Assembly (NCBI GenBank): GCA_900470155.1
Contig: UBZT01000004.1
Location: forward strand, 232,581-296,580
Length of the DNA stretch: 64,000 bases
Reading direction: 5' to 3'
DNA from: Hyphomicrobiales bacterium
GTDB lineage: Bacteria > Pseudomonadota > Alphaproteobacteria > Rhizobiales > Rhizobiaceae
Shown here: positions 26,978 through 36,289 of the stretch, in pieces
Layout: the number at the start of each line of letters is the position of its first letter
Position numbering within the stretch: position 1 is the stretch's first letter
Position numbers and translations under genes: made by a program
Notes under the pieces: generated by a model
Told to the model about the DNA's origin: nothing
What the model saw: the letters and a program-made list of their open reading frames with translations, nothing else
Databases searched by the model: none

Positions 26978-27643
26978 CTAGTCGCATGGCTCCACCTGCC
27001 GCAGCGGACGAAAGCTCATCCGATGCAGCGGACAGGGTCCATGGATGACGATCGCCCCGCGATGGATCGCGGTGCCGTAACCGGCATGCTGCGCAAAGCC
27101 GTAGTCGGGAAAGACCAGTCCGGCGCGCGCCATCATCCGGTCCCGCATGACCTTGGCAAGGATCGATGCAGCGGCGATCGAGACGGATCGGGCGTCGCCC
27201 TTGACCACCGCCGTTCCCGAACAGGAAAGCCCGTCCGGCACATCCCGGCCGTCGGCCAGGACATGGTTGGCGCTGCATTCGAGGCCGGCAACGGCGCGGC
27301 GCATCGCATCGAGGCTCGCCTTGCGGATATCGCGTGCGTCGATATGGCGGGGCGATGAGGAGGCGATCGAGACGGTGGCCGTGGCCAGGATCTCCTCATA
27401 GAGCCGCTCCCGTTGAGCGACCGACAGTTTCTTGGAATCGTTCAGCCCTTGCGGGATATGTCGTGGATCCAGGATGACCGCAGCAGCCACCACAGGCCCT
27501 GCCAGCGGCCCGCGACCGGCTTCGTCGGTTCCAGCAACAGGCCAGAGCCCGCGTCGCTTGGTGCTGCTCTCGATCGAAAAGTCAGGAGCCAGCGGCAGAT
27601 CGGGAAACAGGCTGGGAGAATCGGGTGGCGTGCGCGTTTTCAT
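26978..27643 (-). CDS. rnhB: Ribonuclease HII
   Basis: 221 aa enzyme that cuts RNA in RNA/DNA hybrids and removes single ribonucleotides. The catalytic residues are in [17 protein letters not shown] (about residues 37-53), the Asp of VLADGRD and the [11 protein letters not shown] helix. The ATG at 27643 gives normal length with a short Pro-rich N-terminal extension; the frame is open to 27802 but that part is the hairpin-rich spacer. Convergent with atpF across the bidirectional terminator. Confidence 0.93.
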   Translation of the reverse strand: MKTRTPPDSPSLFPDLPLAPDFSIESSTKRRGLWPVAGTDEAGRGPLAGPVVAAAVILDPRHIPQGLNDSKKLSVAQRERLYEEILATATVSIASSSPRHIDARDIRKASLDAMRRAVAGLECSANHVLADGRDVPDGLSCSGTAVVKGDARSVSIAAASILAKVMRDRMMARAGLVFPDYGFAQHAGYGTAIHRGAIVIHGPCPLHRMSFRPLRQVEPCD

Positions 27644-27680
27644 GCGGCAGAAATCGCACGCGCACCCGATCTCCTGCAAG

Positions 27681-27862
27681 CCCCTGGTCCCTTCCTCTCG
27701 TTGGACGCGAGAGGCCGGGGCGGCTGACCAGGGACACATCCGGCGCGAGGCGGCGGATAACCGCGCCGGAAGACGAAACCCGGATTGAACCGGGAAACGC
27801 AATGCCGAGGCGGTGCCAGCCGCCGGACATCACGAGAGCGTAATGCGCCGTGGTACGGCGCA
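27681..27862. other. Hairpin-rich spacer between rnhB and the radical SAM gene
   Basis: Within about 180 bp there are several perfect inverted repeats: CCCTGGTC/GACCAGGG (27683-27690 with 27725-27732), enclosing CCTCTCG/CGAGAGG (27694-27700 with 27708-27714); TCCGGCGCG/CGCGCCGGA (27739-27747 with 27762-27770); CCCGG/CCGGG around 27779-27794; and GCGCCGT/ACGGCGC (27845-27851 with 27855-27861). Such nested symmetry suggests a structured RNA or a palindromic intergenic repeat of the kind known in rhizobia. Strand and identity are not determined. Confidence 0.35.
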
Positions 27863-27866
27863 GGTA

Positions 27867-29024
27867 TCAGAGCAGCGAGAGCTGCACGCCATTGCTGTTG
27901 GGCGACAGGAACAGGTCCTCGCGCAGATGCAGGCTGCGGCGCGTCAGGCCGAGACGTTTGGTCGCCATTTCAAAGCGGCGGCTGATCTGCCAGGCATAGG
28001 GACCGGCCCCCTTCATCCGCTTGCCGAACTCGGCGTCGTAGTCCTTGCCGTCGCGCATCGAGCGGACCAGCGACATCACATGCCGGTAGCGGTCCGGATA
28101 ATGCTGCAGCAGCCAGTCGCGAAACAGCGGGCTGACCTCAAGCGGCAGGCGCAGCAGCACATAGCTGGCCTCCGTGGCACCGGCAGCCTTGCCGCTGTCG
28201 AGAATGCGCTCGATCTCGTGATCGTTCAGCGCCGGGATGACCGGCCCGAGCATCACGGCGACCGGAATGCCGGCCTCCGACAGGCCCTTGATGGTTTCCA
28301 GCCGCCGCGACGGCGTGGCCGCGCGTGGCTCCATCAGCCGGGCGAGCTTGCGGTCGAGCGTCGTCACCGAGACCCCGACCTTGGCGAGGCCACGCTCCGC
28401 CATCGACTTCAGGATATCCACGTCGCGCAGCACCAGCGCCGACTTGGTGACGATCACCACCGGATGATTGGCCTTGTCGAGCACTTCGAGGATCTGGCGC
28501 ATGATCCGCCATTCGCGCTCGATCGGCTGATAGGGATCGGTATTGGTGCCGATCGCGATCGGCCGCGGCTTGTAGCCCGGCTTCGACAATTCCCGTTCCA
28601 GAAGCTTCGGCGCATCCGGCTTGGCAAACAGCCTGGCCTCGAAGTCGAGACCAGCCGAAAGGCCCATATAGCTGTGTGTCGGGCGGGCGAAGCAATAGAT
28701 GCAGCCATGCTCGCAGCCGCGATAAGGATTGATCGAGCGGTCGAAGGGGATATCCGGCGATTCATTGCGGGTGATGATGGTCCGTGGCTTTTCGACCTGC
28801 ACCTCCGTCTTGAACGGCGGCATGTCCTCGAGGCTCTGCCAGCCGTCGTCGAAGGCGACGCGTTCGGTCGGCTCGAAGCGTCCGCCCGGATTGAGCGTTG
28901 CCCCGCGACCACGACGTCGGTCGATCTCGATCCGGAGCCCGGAAGAGGTCATCACCGCATCGGCAATATCTGCCGTATTGCCAGGCTGAAAGGCAGCCTG
29001 GCCCACAAGAGACAGCTCGTTCAT
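27867..29024 (-). CDS. PA0069 family radical SAM protein
   Basis: 385 aa. The radical SAM cluster motif is C104-x3-C108-x2-C111 (RGCEHGCIYC), followed by ARPTHSYMG and the TKSALVLRD region typical of SplB-like/PA0069 proteins. AGGAG lies 7 nt before the ATG. Family members share the spore-photoproduct-lyase-like fold, but their reaction is not established. It lies upstream of rnhB on the same strand, with the structured spacer between. Confidence 0.87.
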   Translation of the reverse strand: MNELSLVGQAAFQPGNTADIADAVMTSSGLRIEIDRRRGRGATLNPGGRFEPTERVAFDDGWQSLEDMPPFKTEVQVEKPRTIITRNESPDIPFDRSINPYRGCEHGCIYCFARPTHSYMGLSAGLDFEARLFAKPDAPKLLERELSKPGYKPRPIAIGTNTDPYQPIEREWRIMRQILEVLDKANHPVVIVTKSALVLRDVDILKSMAERGLAKVGVSVTTLDRKLARLMEPRAATPSRRLETIKGLSEAGIPVAVMLGPVIPALNDHEIERILDSGKAAGATEASYVLLRLPLEVSPLFRDWLLQHYPDRYRHVMSLVRSMRDGKDYDAEFGKRMKGAGPYAWQISRRFEMATKRLGLTRRSLHLREDLFLSPNSNGVQLSLL

Positions 29025-29167
29025 GTTTAGCTCCTCGCGGGGTCAATCAATCCCGCCGAATGACTATATTCCTACCACCAATAATGAGAACAATGCAAGA
29101 ACAAAATAGAAAATCGGACAATCTCAAAGCAGTGGCAAATCTTTGTGCAATGCGATAGAGATAGGCA

Positions 29168-29689
29168 ATGTTGACAGTTATGATGGAATGCCGCGATCAG
29201 GAGCCGGAGCTCGCTCAGACGTTGTCTGTGCTCGTCGCCGGCGCTGTGGAAGGCCTTGTGAGCGATGTCATCGTTCTGGACCATGGTTCCAAGGACGGCT
29301 CCTCCTTCGTGGCGGATGCCGCAGGTTGCCGCTTTTATCAGCAATGGGACATGAAGGAGTTGCTTGGCTCGGTGCGCGGCGAATGGCTGCTCCTCGTCGA
29401 ACCCGGTGCCCGGCTAACCCAAGGCTGGATCGACGAAGTGGCGGAATATGTGGCTCTCAACAAGGTTCCAGCCCGCTTTTCCGAATCGCGTGTCTATCGG
29501 CTGCCCTTCTATCGCCGGCTGACCCGGTCGCGCCCGCCGCTCGAAAATGGCCTGCTGCTGCCCAAGCGCCACGCTCAGTCACTGGTCCGCTCGGGCATGG
29601 ATCTTCAGCATCTGGCTCATGGCCACAAGCCGCGCCGGCTGGCCTCCGAGATCATCCCGTCCTGGGTTGCGCGCGAAGCCAGGCGCTGA
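29168..29689 (+). CDS. Small glycosyltransferase-2-like protein
   Basis: 173 aa. The N-terminal half looks like the nucleotide-binding half of a GT2 (GT-A) fold: a beta strand MLTVMMECRDQE, then VIVLDHGSKDGS in place of the usual D-x-SSDG motif, and a hydrophobic strand GEWLLLVEPGARL where the metal-binding DxD would be expected (here no clear DxD). It is about half the size of a normal GT2, so activity is doubtful; the C-terminal part is Arg rich. The gene ends 15 bp from the convergent moaB. Confidence 0.65.
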   Translation: MLTVMMECRDQEPELAQTLSVLVAGAVEGLVSDVIVLDHGSKDGSSFVADAAGCRFYQQWDMKELLGSVRGEWLLLVEPGARLTQGWIDEVAEYVALNKVPARFSESRVYRLPFYRRLTRSRPPLENGLLLPKRHAQSLVRSGMDLQHLAHGHKPRRLASEIIPSWVAREARR

Positions 29690-29704
29690 CATCTGCCTGC
29701 TGAT

Positions 29705-30250
29705 CTATTTGCTGCGTGTCAGGTGCTCGTCGAGCCGTGGCATGATCTCGACGAAATTGCACGGCATGTGGCGGTAGTCGAGCTGCAGCTTCAAGATGCC
29801 ATCCCAAGCATCCTTGCAGGCACCCGGAGACCCCGGCAGAACGAAGATGAACGTCGCATTGGCAACGCCGCCGGTTGCCCGCGACTGGATGGTCGAGGTG
29901 CCGATCTTGTCATAGGAGATCCGGTGGAAGACTTCGGAAAAGCCGTCCATGCGTTTTTCGAACAGGGGTTCCAGTGCCTCCGGGGTGACGTCGCGACCGG
30001 TAAAGCCCGTACCGCCGGTGGTGATCACCACGTCGATGGCGTCATCTTTGGTCCATTGCTCCACCTGGTCGCGGATCGCCGCCTTGTCGTCCTGGACGAT
30101 GGCCCGCGCGGCGAGCCTGTGGCCGGCCTCCGCGATCCGGGCGACCAGCGTGTCGCCGGAGCGGTCGTCTTCCAGACGCCGTGTGTCCGAGACGGTGAGC
30201 ACGGCAATGCCCACCGGAATGAAGGGACGGCTTTCGTCGATCCGGCTCAT
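29705..30250 (-). CDS. moaB: Molybdenum cofactor biosynthesis protein B
   Basis: 181 aa MogA/MoaB-type protein that binds or adenylates molybdopterin. The conserved TTGGTGFTGRDVTPEAL (residues about 76-92) and the LPGSPGACKDAWD motif are present. A strong AGGAG precedes the ATG at 30250, which overlaps the ispE stop by 4 bp (ATGA), so the two are translationally coupled. Confidence 0.92.
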   Translation of the reverse strand: MSRIDESRPFIPVGIAVLTVSDTRRLEDDRSGDTLVARIAEAGHRLAARAIVQDDKAAIRDQVEQWTKDDAIDVVITTGGTGFTGRDVTPEALEPLFEKRMDGFSEVFHRISYDKIGTSTIQSRATGGVANATFIFVLPGSPGACKDAWDGILKLQLDYRHMPCNFVEIMPRLDEHLTRSK

Positions 30251-31176
30251 GCTGCATCTCCTTGCGCGCGCTGATGGGCAACTGTGCGGGTCAGAAGCAC
30301 ATACCATTGCGGTCGATAGGCCGATAGCGCCAGTGCCGCCTTCAGCGCCGCGGCCTCGTTTTCGTAGAGGCCGAAACAGGTCGCACCCGATCCCGACATG
30401 CCAGCATAAACCGCGAGGCTCTCGCGCAACAGACCGCAGGCTTCGGCGATTTCCGGCACAAGCGCTTCGGCCGGCGGCTGCAGGTCGTTGCGCAGGTGCG
30501 CGAAGGCTGCGCGCCATGTCTGCGCATCGGGCGCCAAAGGCAGGTCCGCCATAGGCGCATTGTCGCGTCGCTCCAGCCTTCGAAAGATCTCCGGCGTCGA
30601 AACCGGCATCAACGGATTGATCAGCACCATGGCAAAGGAGGGGAGGGCAACCGGCGTGATCGCCTCGCCAATGCCCTGTGCCCTGAGTGGCATTGAGTGA
30701 AGGCACATCGGCACATCGGCCCCAAGCGACAGTGCAAGCTCCGCCAGCGCGCCTGCGGGCAGGTCCGCCTGCCAGAGCCGCATCAGTCCACGCAGCGTTG
30801 CCGCCGCATCGGCCGAGCCGCCGCCGATCCCGGCCGCGACCGGCAGGTTCTTTTCAAGCGTGATGGCGACGGGCGACCAGGACTGCCCATGCTGATCGAG
30901 AACCGCGCGCAAACGGTCGCGTGCCAGAGCCACGAGATTGTCCTCGGGCTTCACCGGGCCAAGCGAGAGTGTGCGGGCAAAGGGCCCGGTGAGCGTCAGG
31001 CTGTCGGTCTCTGCCGGCTGGAATGTCAGCTCGTCACCGTCTTCGGCAAAGGTCACCAGGCTGTCTAGCAGATGATAGCCATCCGCCCGGCGCCCCGTCA
31101 CATGCAGCGCGAGATTGACCTTGGCGCGCGCGGTCTCCTCGACCGGGGCTCCCACCTGATCGTCAAGACCTTTCAT
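30247..31176 (-). CDS. ispE: 4-diphosphocytidyl-2-C-methyl-D-erythritol kinase
   Basis: 309 aa GHMP kinase of the MEP isoprenoid pathway. ARAKVNLALHV at the N-terminus and the ATP-binding PVAAGIGGGSADAAA (about residue 100) are diagnostic; GMSGSGATCFGL is the third GHMP motif. The ATG at 31176 lies 4 bp after the TPR gene stop. A polyprenyl diphosphate synthase, also of isoprenoid metabolism, is encoded further upstream. Confidence 0.93.
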   Translation of the reverse strand: MKGLDDQVGAPVEETARAKVNLALHVTGRRADGYHLLDSLVTFAEDGDELTFQPAETDSLTLTGPFARTLSLGPVKPEDNLVALARDRLRAVLDQHGQSWSPVAITLEKNLPVAAGIGGGSADAAATLRGLMRLWQADLPAGALAELALSLGADVPMCLHSMPLRAQGIGEAITPVALPSFAMVLINPLMPVSTPEIFRRLERRDNAPMADLPLAPDAQTWRAAFAHLRNDLQPPAEALVPEIAEACGLLRESLAVYAGMSGSGATCFGLYENEAAALKAALALSAYRPQWYVLLTRTVAHQRAQGDAA

Positions 31177-31180
31177 CGGA

Positions 31181-32992
31181 TCAGGTCTTCTTGTCGTCTT
31201 TCTTCGGCGCGTCCACCGGCTTCGGATCGATCTTGGCCGCGTCGGCTTCGATGGGCGGCATGCCCTTGTCGATCTTCGCCTGGATCTTCGGCACTTCGGC
31301 CTCGTCCGGCTCGGAGGCCAGCGCGCGTTTCCACTGGTAGGTGGCTTCAAGCTTGCGGCCGACGCGCCAATAGGCGTCGCCCAGATGGTCGTTGATCGTC
31401 GCGTCGCCGGCGCGAAGCTCGGCTGCCCGCTCCAGTTCGACCACCGATTCTTCGAAACGTCCGAGGCGGTAATAGGCCCAGCCGAGCGAATCGACGATGT
31501 AGCCGTCATCGGGCCGCAGATCGACGGCCTTTTTGATCATCTCCAGGCCTTCCTGGAGATTGCGGTTCATGTCGACCCAGGAATAACCCAGGTAATTGAG
31601 CACCTGCGGCTGTTCCGGATTGAGTTCCAGCGCCTTGCGGAAGTCCGGCTCGGCCTTGTCCCACTTCTTCAGGCGCTCATTGGCGATGCCGCGCTGGAAG
31701 AAGATCGACCAGTGGTTCTTGGCCGGCGATTGACCGATAACCTCGACGGCCTTGTCGTAATTTGTCGCCATGGCCGCATAGTCCTTGGCTTCCGACAGCA
31801 CGCTGCCATAGGCGAGATAGCTGCGCACGTCCTTCGGGTCGGAGGCAATCAGCCCCTGCAGATGCGTGCGTGCATCCTCAACCTTGCCGGTTTCTGCCAG
31901 CGTCAGGCCGAGTTGTAATTCGGAAATCCGCCGCATCGGCGATGTTTCCGGCACCTGGCGGTAGAAATCGATCGCCTTTTCCGGCTGTTTGGCGTTTTCG
32001 GCAATGCCGCCGAGCAGGACCAGCGTGTCGGCCGCGTCCTTGTCCAGCGCATGCGATAGCTGCAGATAGAGCATCACCGTGTCTTCGGCGCCTTCGCGGT
32101 TGAGCGCGCCACCGATCGAGAACAACACGCCGGCCGCACCCTGTGCCGCGTTCTCGACCATCGGCTTCGGCTTGCCGCCGGCTTCGATTTCGTCGCGTAG
32201 CGCCTTGAACGGTGCGTAATTGTTGATCAGTTCGTCACCGGCCGCCAGCGCATCCAGTGCCTTCTGCTTGTTGCCGGCATTGGCTTCGAGCGTTGCCAGC
32301 GCAATGACTGCCCGGGCAAAGGTGTCTGGCGCGGTCGCGCCGCCGCTACGGTCGATCAGCGTGTCGGTCAGTGCCTTGCGGGCTGCGTCGTTATCGCCGA
32401 TCATGGCGGCGATCACGCCGACATTGTAGTTTCTGAAAATCGCATACCAGCTCGGGCCCTCGAGGCCTTTCACCAGATCAAGGGCTTCCTTGCCCTTGCC
32501 TTCGCCGACCATTGTCCAGGCAATCAGCAATTCGTTCATCAGCCGGTCAAGATCGTTCGGGCCTTCGTATTTGAAGGTCTTCAGCGCATCGTCATAGCGG
32601 CCATCGCGGATCGCCTGGAATCCGAGCGCCACGGATGTCACGCGTTCGACGGCCGGATCGTTCTCCAGTTCCTTGGCGAGCTTTGCGCCTTCGTCGAAGT
32701 CTCCGTTCATGATCAGGGCGATCATCAGCCGCTGCTGGATATCCAGTTCGTCAGGCGAAAGCTCCAGCGCCTTCTTGTAGAGCAGGATGGCATTGGCGTA
32801 GTCGCGGTCGGCTTCGGCAGTCCTGGCGGCCAGGAAAGCGCCGGCAAAGCTGTCGACGCTGTCAAGATCGAAGCTCTCGGTTTCGGTGGGCGTGTCGGGC
32901 GACGCAGCTGAAGCGATCGGGGCTTGGAAGACGCTGAGAAGCAGCGCCAGGGCAGTGCCGGCGAGGAAGCGAGTGGCGGGACTTTGCCGCAT
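31181..32992 (-). CDS. Secreted tetratricopeptide-repeat protein
   Basis: 603 aa with a signal peptide (residues 1-30, cleavage near ASA) and many TPR-like helical repeats through residue 570, e.g. ANAILLYKKALELSPD, AEPDFRKALELNPEQPQ and VVELERAAELRAGDA, then a Lys/Asp/Pro-rich tail. It is probably a periplasmic or outer-membrane-associated scaffold. Start at the ATG 32992, with AAAGG 8 nt upstream, rather than the ATG at 33007 in front of it. It heads the TPR-ispE-moaB gene string; a functional link to those genes is not evident. Confidence 0.87.
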   Translation of the reverse strand: MRQSPATRFLAGTALALLLSVFQAPIASAASPDTPTETESFDLDSVDSFAGAFLAARTAEADRDYANAILLYKKALELSPDELDIQQRLMIALIMNGDFDEGAKLAKELENDPAVERVTSVALGFQAIRDGRYDDALKTFKYEGPNDLDRLMNELLIAWTMVGEGKGKEALDLVKGLEGPSWYAIFRNYNVGVIAAMIGDNDAARKALTDTLIDRSGGATAPDTFARAVIALATLEANAGNKQKALDALAAGDELINNYAPFKALRDEIEAGGKPKPMVENAAQGAAGVLFSIGGALNREGAEDTVMLYLQLSHALDKDAADTLVLLGGIAENAKQPEKAIDFYRQVPETSPMRRISELQLGLTLAETGKVEDARTHLQGLIASDPKDVRSYLAYGSVLSEAKDYAAMATNYDKAVEVIGQSPAKNHWSIFFQRGIANERLKKWDKAEPDFRKALELNPEQPQVLNYLGYSWVDMNRNLQEGLEMIKKAVDLRPDDGYIVDSLGWAYYRLGRFEESVVELERAAELRAGDATINDHLGDAYWRVGRKLEATYQWKRALASEPDEAEVPKIQAKIDKGMPPIEADAAKIDPKPVDAPKKDDKKT

Positions 32993-33126
32993 GAACGAGC
33001 CTTTCAAGAACCGATAAAGTGCGCAGGTCGTACTTATATGGGAACGACGCGCGATGATTCACGCATAGAATGGCTTTTTTGAAGCAGGCCCGCAAGGCAA
33101 TCGCCCGTGCGCCACAATTGCCCGGG

Positions 33127-34143
33127 TCAATTCACCCGGGCGATACAGAAGTCGATCACGTCGTTGAGCGCATCTTTCCACGGCGTCTCCGGCAGGGGGG
33201 CCAGCGCGTCGCGGGCGATCGTGCCGTAGTGCTGTGCCCGCTGGATCGTTTCGCCGAGCGCACCATAGCGGCTGATCAGGCCCAAAGCCTTTTCGAGCCT
33301 CGCGTCGTCGTTCTGGCCGCCTTCGATGGATTCGCGCCAGAAGTCGCGCTCGACGGCCGTTCCGCGGCGGTAGGAAAGGATCACCGGCAGGGTGATCTTG
33401 CCTTCACGGAAATCGTCGCCGACATTCTTGCCGAGATCGGCAGCCTTGCCGCCGTAATCCAGCGCGTCGTCGACCAGCTGGAAGGCGAGGCCGAGATTCA
33501 TGCCGTAGGATTTCAGCGCATTGCGCGTCGCCTTGTCGGTCTGGGCGACAATCGGGCCGACTTCGGCCGCCGCAGCAAACAGCGCGGCCGTCTTGGCACG
33601 AATGACCGACAGGTAGTCGTCTTCGGTGGTTTCCATGTTCTTGGCGACGGACAGTTGCAACACTTCGCCTTCGGCGATCACCGAGGCCGCCGTCGACAGA
33701 ACGTCCAGTGCGTCGAGCGAGCCGACATCGACCATCATCCGGAACGCCTGGCCAAGAAGGAAGTCGCCGACGAGAACGCTGGCCTGATTGCCCCAGATGG
33801 TGCGCGCCGTCGATTTGCCGCGCCTCAGATCGCTTTCGTCGACCACGTCGTCATGCAGCAGCGTTGCCGTGTGCATGAATTCGACGGCGGTCGCCAGCTT
33901 GATGTGATGCTCGCCCTCGTAGCCGAACATCGCGGCGGTTGCCAAAGTCAGCATCGGTCGCAGCCGCTTGCCGCCCGATGAAATCAGGTGATTGGCGACT
34001 TCCGGGATCATCTGCACGTCCGAGCCCGCCTTCGACAGGATCAGCTGGTTGACCCGTTCCATGCCGCTTTTGGTCAGGTCCACCAAGGGCTTGATGGAAG
34101 CCTGTTTGTTTTTGTTTTCCTCAAGCGGTATGACTACGCCCAA
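33127..34143 (-). CDS. ispB: Polyprenyl (octaprenyl-type) diphosphate synthase
   Basis: 338 aa trans-prenyltransferase making the quinone side chain. The first Asp-rich motif is LLHDDVVDESDLRRGK and the second LVDDALDYGG, both complete; the GGKRLRP motif is near residue 60. I start at a TTG (34143) with CAGGAG 9 nt upstream, which gives the usual length; there is no ATG until Met28. Chain length (C40 or C50) cannot be read here; rhizobia use ubiquinone-10, so decaprenyl is possible. Divergent from the DUF2007 gene. Confidence 0.9.
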   Translation of the reverse strand: MGVVIPLEENKNKQASIKPLVDLTKSGMERVNQLILSKAGSDVQMIPEVANHLISSGGKRLRPMLTLATAAMFGYEGEHHIKLATAVEFMHTATLLHDDVVDESDLRRGKSTARTIWGNQASVLVGDFLLGQAFRMMVDVGSLDALDVLSTAASVIAEGEVLQLSVAKNMETTEDDYLSVIRAKTAALFAAAAEVGPIVAQTDKATRNALKSYGMNLGLAFQLVDDALDYGGKAADLGKNVGDDFREGKITLPVILSYRRGTAVERDFWRESIEGGQNDDARLEKALGLISRYGALGETIQRAQHYGTIARDALAPLPETPWKDALNDVIDFCIARVN

Positions 34144-34249
34144 CGCACCGGACTCCTGTTCAATTCTGTCTCGACAATAAAAAGCCGAGGCACCCACGGC
34201 AAGGGGCGAATTGTCCCGGAACGGTAAAGAAGAAGGTTTTCTGGATAAA

Positions 34250-34480
34250 ATGCACGAGATCATCCGTTCGAACGACGTCGTCCTTCTGTCCTTTGCCGAA
34301 AGCCTGATGCGGGATGCAGGTATTTCCGTGATGATTGCCGACCAGCAGATGAGCATTCTCGAAGGGTCGCTCGGCATGCTGCAGCGCCGGCTTCTGGTCG
34401 ATTCAGACGAGGTCGATCAGGCGCGCCAGATCCTGACCGACGCCGGTCTTGCCGCAGAATTGCGGGACCACGAGGCCTGA
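34250..34480 (+). CDS. DUF2007 domain-containing protein
   Basis: 76 aa. The DUF2007 pattern is a small alpha/beta fold starting MHEIIRSNDVVLLSFAESLM, with the MLQRRLLV strand in the centre. The function is unknown; the family has a signal-transducing PII-like shape. It ends 6 bp before the methyltransferase gene and is very likely cotranscribed with it. Confidence 0.8.
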   Translation: MHEIIRSNDVVLLSFAESLMRDAGISVMIADQQMSILEGSLGMLQRRLLVDSDEVDQARQILTDAGLAAELRDHEA

Positions 34481-34486
34481 AGCCCC

Positions 34487-35272
34487 ATGTCGCCCCAGCC
34501 GGTCGCCGAAACCATCGATGCCTTTCACAGAGGCCGTTTCCATCTGGTCCAGCCGCGCGGTCGCGGCCATCGCGCCGGCATGGATGCCATGCTGCTTGCA
34601 TCCCTGGTGCTGCAGGACGGGGCCTTTCGTGTCGCGGACCTGGGCGCGGGGGCAGGTGCTGCCGGATTTGCCGTGGCCTCGCGCCTGCCGGATGCCGAGG
34701 TGGTGCTGGTCGAACGCTCGCCGGACATGGCGGAATTCGCGCGCAAGAGCCTTGCACTGGTTGAAAACGTAAAATTCGCCGACCGTATTGCGGTTCTTGA
34801 AACGGACGTCACCCTGACCGGCCGGGCCCGGTTTGCCGCCGGCCTGCGCGATGACAGTTTCCACCATGTCATCATGAACCCACCTTTCAACGATGCCAGC
34901 GACCGCCGTACGCCCGACGTCTTGAAGGCCGAGGCGCATGCGATGACCGAAAACCTGTTCGAGAGCTGGATCCGAACCGCCGGCGCCATCACCATGCCGG
35001 GCGGACAACTGTCGCTGATTGCCAGGCCGCAATCAATCGCCGAGATCATCGCCGCCTGCGGCCGCCGCTTCGGCGGTGTGGAAATTACCGCTATCCATCC
35101 GCGGCCGGGCGAGAGCGCGACGCGCATTCTGGTCACCGCGATCATGGGATCGCGGGCGCGTTTGCAACTGCGCTCGCCGCTGCTGATGCATGATCGCGGG
35201 GACAGCCATTCCTTCGCGCCGCTGGTTGACGATCTGAACAACGGGCGCATCGGCTACAGCCGTCTGCGCTGA
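34487..35272 (+). CDS. tRNA1(Val) (adenine(37)-N6)-methyltransferase-like protein
   Basis: 261 aa SAM-dependent methyltransferase. The SAM motif VADLGAGAGAAGFAVASR is near residue 48, the acidic ribose-binding Glu is in VVLVERS, and the catalytic MNPPFND (N-P-P-F) is near residue 125, the signature of N6-adenine RNA/DNA methyltransferases of the TrmN6/YfiC class. The substrate is inferred from the family. Confidence 0.85.
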   Translation: MSPQPVAETIDAFHRGRFHLVQPRGRGHRAGMDAMLLASLVLQDGAFRVADLGAGAGAAGFAVASRLPDAEVVLVERSPDMAEFARKSLALVENVKFADRIAVLETDVTLTGRARFAAGLRDDSFHHVIMNPPFNDASDRRTPDVLKAEAHAMTENLFESWIRTAGAITMPGGQLSLIARPQSIAEIIAACGRRFGGVEITAIHPRPGESATRILVTAIMGSRARLQLRSPLLMHDRGDSHSFAPLVDDLNNGRIGYSRLR

Positions 35273-35368
35273 TGGCGCGTCGGGTGAATTTTGACTGCAG
35301 CCATTGCGTTTGGGGGCCGGCTTCTTACATCTCCCACAAGGTTTTGACAGGTAGGAGATTGTGCGTCC

Positions 35369-36232
35369 ATGGCAGATTTTTTGAAGCGGCTGGTGCCGAA
35401 ACGCTTCCGCAAGCAGGGAACCGTTATTCCGGTCGTGCGTCTGCATGGTGCGATCATGAGCGGTGGCTCGAAGTTCCGCCCAGCCCTCAATCTTGCCAGT
35501 GTCGCGCCGCAGTTGGAAAAGGCCTTCGCCATGAAGGACAGTCCGGCCGTGGCTCTGTCGATCAATTCTCCAGGCGGTTCGCCTGTCCAGTCGCGCATGA
35601 TCTTTGATAGAATTCGTGCGCTTGCAGAAGAAAAGAACAAGCGCGTCCTGGTGTTTGTCGAGGATGTTGCGGCCTCCGGCGGCTATATGCTCGCCATTGC
35701 TGGCGATGAGATCATTGTCGATGCGACCTCGATTGTCGGCTCCATCGGCGTGGTGTCCGGCGGCTTCGGCTTCCCGGAGCTCTTGAAGAAGATCGGCGTC
35801 GAGCGCCGCGTCTATACAGCCGGCGAGAACAAGGCGATCCTCGATCCCTTCCAGCCGGAGAAGGAAGGCGACATCGAATATCTGAAGACCCTGCAGCTGG
35901 AAATCCACGAGATCTTCATTGACATGGTCAAGGCCCGGCGCGGCGTGCTCCTGGCCGAAGATCCGACGCTGTTTTCCGGTCTCTTCTGGACTGGTCGGCG
36001 CGGCGTCGAACTCGGTCTCGTCGATCGCCTCGGCAATATGCGCCAGGAAATCAAGACACGATATGGCAAGGATGCCAGGCTGGAACTGATCAGCGGTGCC
36101 AAAAGCCTGTTCGGTAAGCGTGTCACGGGTGTCGATGCCTTCGGATCGATCGATCAGATCGCCGCTCAGGCGGTGTCGGGGCTTGCCGACACGCTGGAGG
36201 AGAAGGCATTGTGGTCGCGCTACGGTCTTTGA
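35369..36232 (+). CDS. sppA: S49 family peptidase (short SppA type)
   Basis: 287 aa, half-length SppA with a single catalytic domain, as in SppA of Gram-positives and many alphaproteobacteria. The Ser-Lys dyad is Ser103 (VAASGGYMLA) and Lys155 (GENKAILDPF). SppA degrades cleaved signal peptides in the inner membrane. There is no obvious membrane anchor in the first 30 residues, so it may be cytosolic or attached as an oligomer. The small membrane protein gene follows after 57 bp. Confidence 0.87.
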   Translation: MADFLKRLVPKRFRKQGTVIPVVRLHGAIMSGGSKFRPALNLASVAPQLEKAFAMKDSPAVALSINSPGGSPVQSRMIFDRIRALAEEKNKRVLVFVEDVAASGGYMLAIAGDEIIVDATSIVGSIGVVSGGFGFPELLKKIGVERRVYTAGENKAILDPFQPEKEGDIEYLKTLQLEIHEIFIDMVKARRGVLLAEDPTLFSGLFWTGRRGVELGLVDRLGNMRQEIKTRYGKDARLELISGAKSLFGKRVTGVDAFGSIDQIAAQAVSGLADTLEEKALWSRYGL

Positions 36233-36289
36233 CCTCGGCACGACAACAATAAGACGCGACGGGGCAACCGGGCAACGGGACGAGGGGTT

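Noticed and set aside
27779..27794. tRNA T-arm-like element (CCCGG-TTCAAT-CCGGG on the minus strand)
   Set aside because: The loop is 6 nt rather than 7, and no acceptor, D or anticodon arm can be placed around it.
27582..27833. 83-codon minus-strand frame overlapping the rnhB start
   Set aside because: It overlaps rnhB by about 60 bp, has no family resemblance, and coincides with the hairpin-rich spacer.
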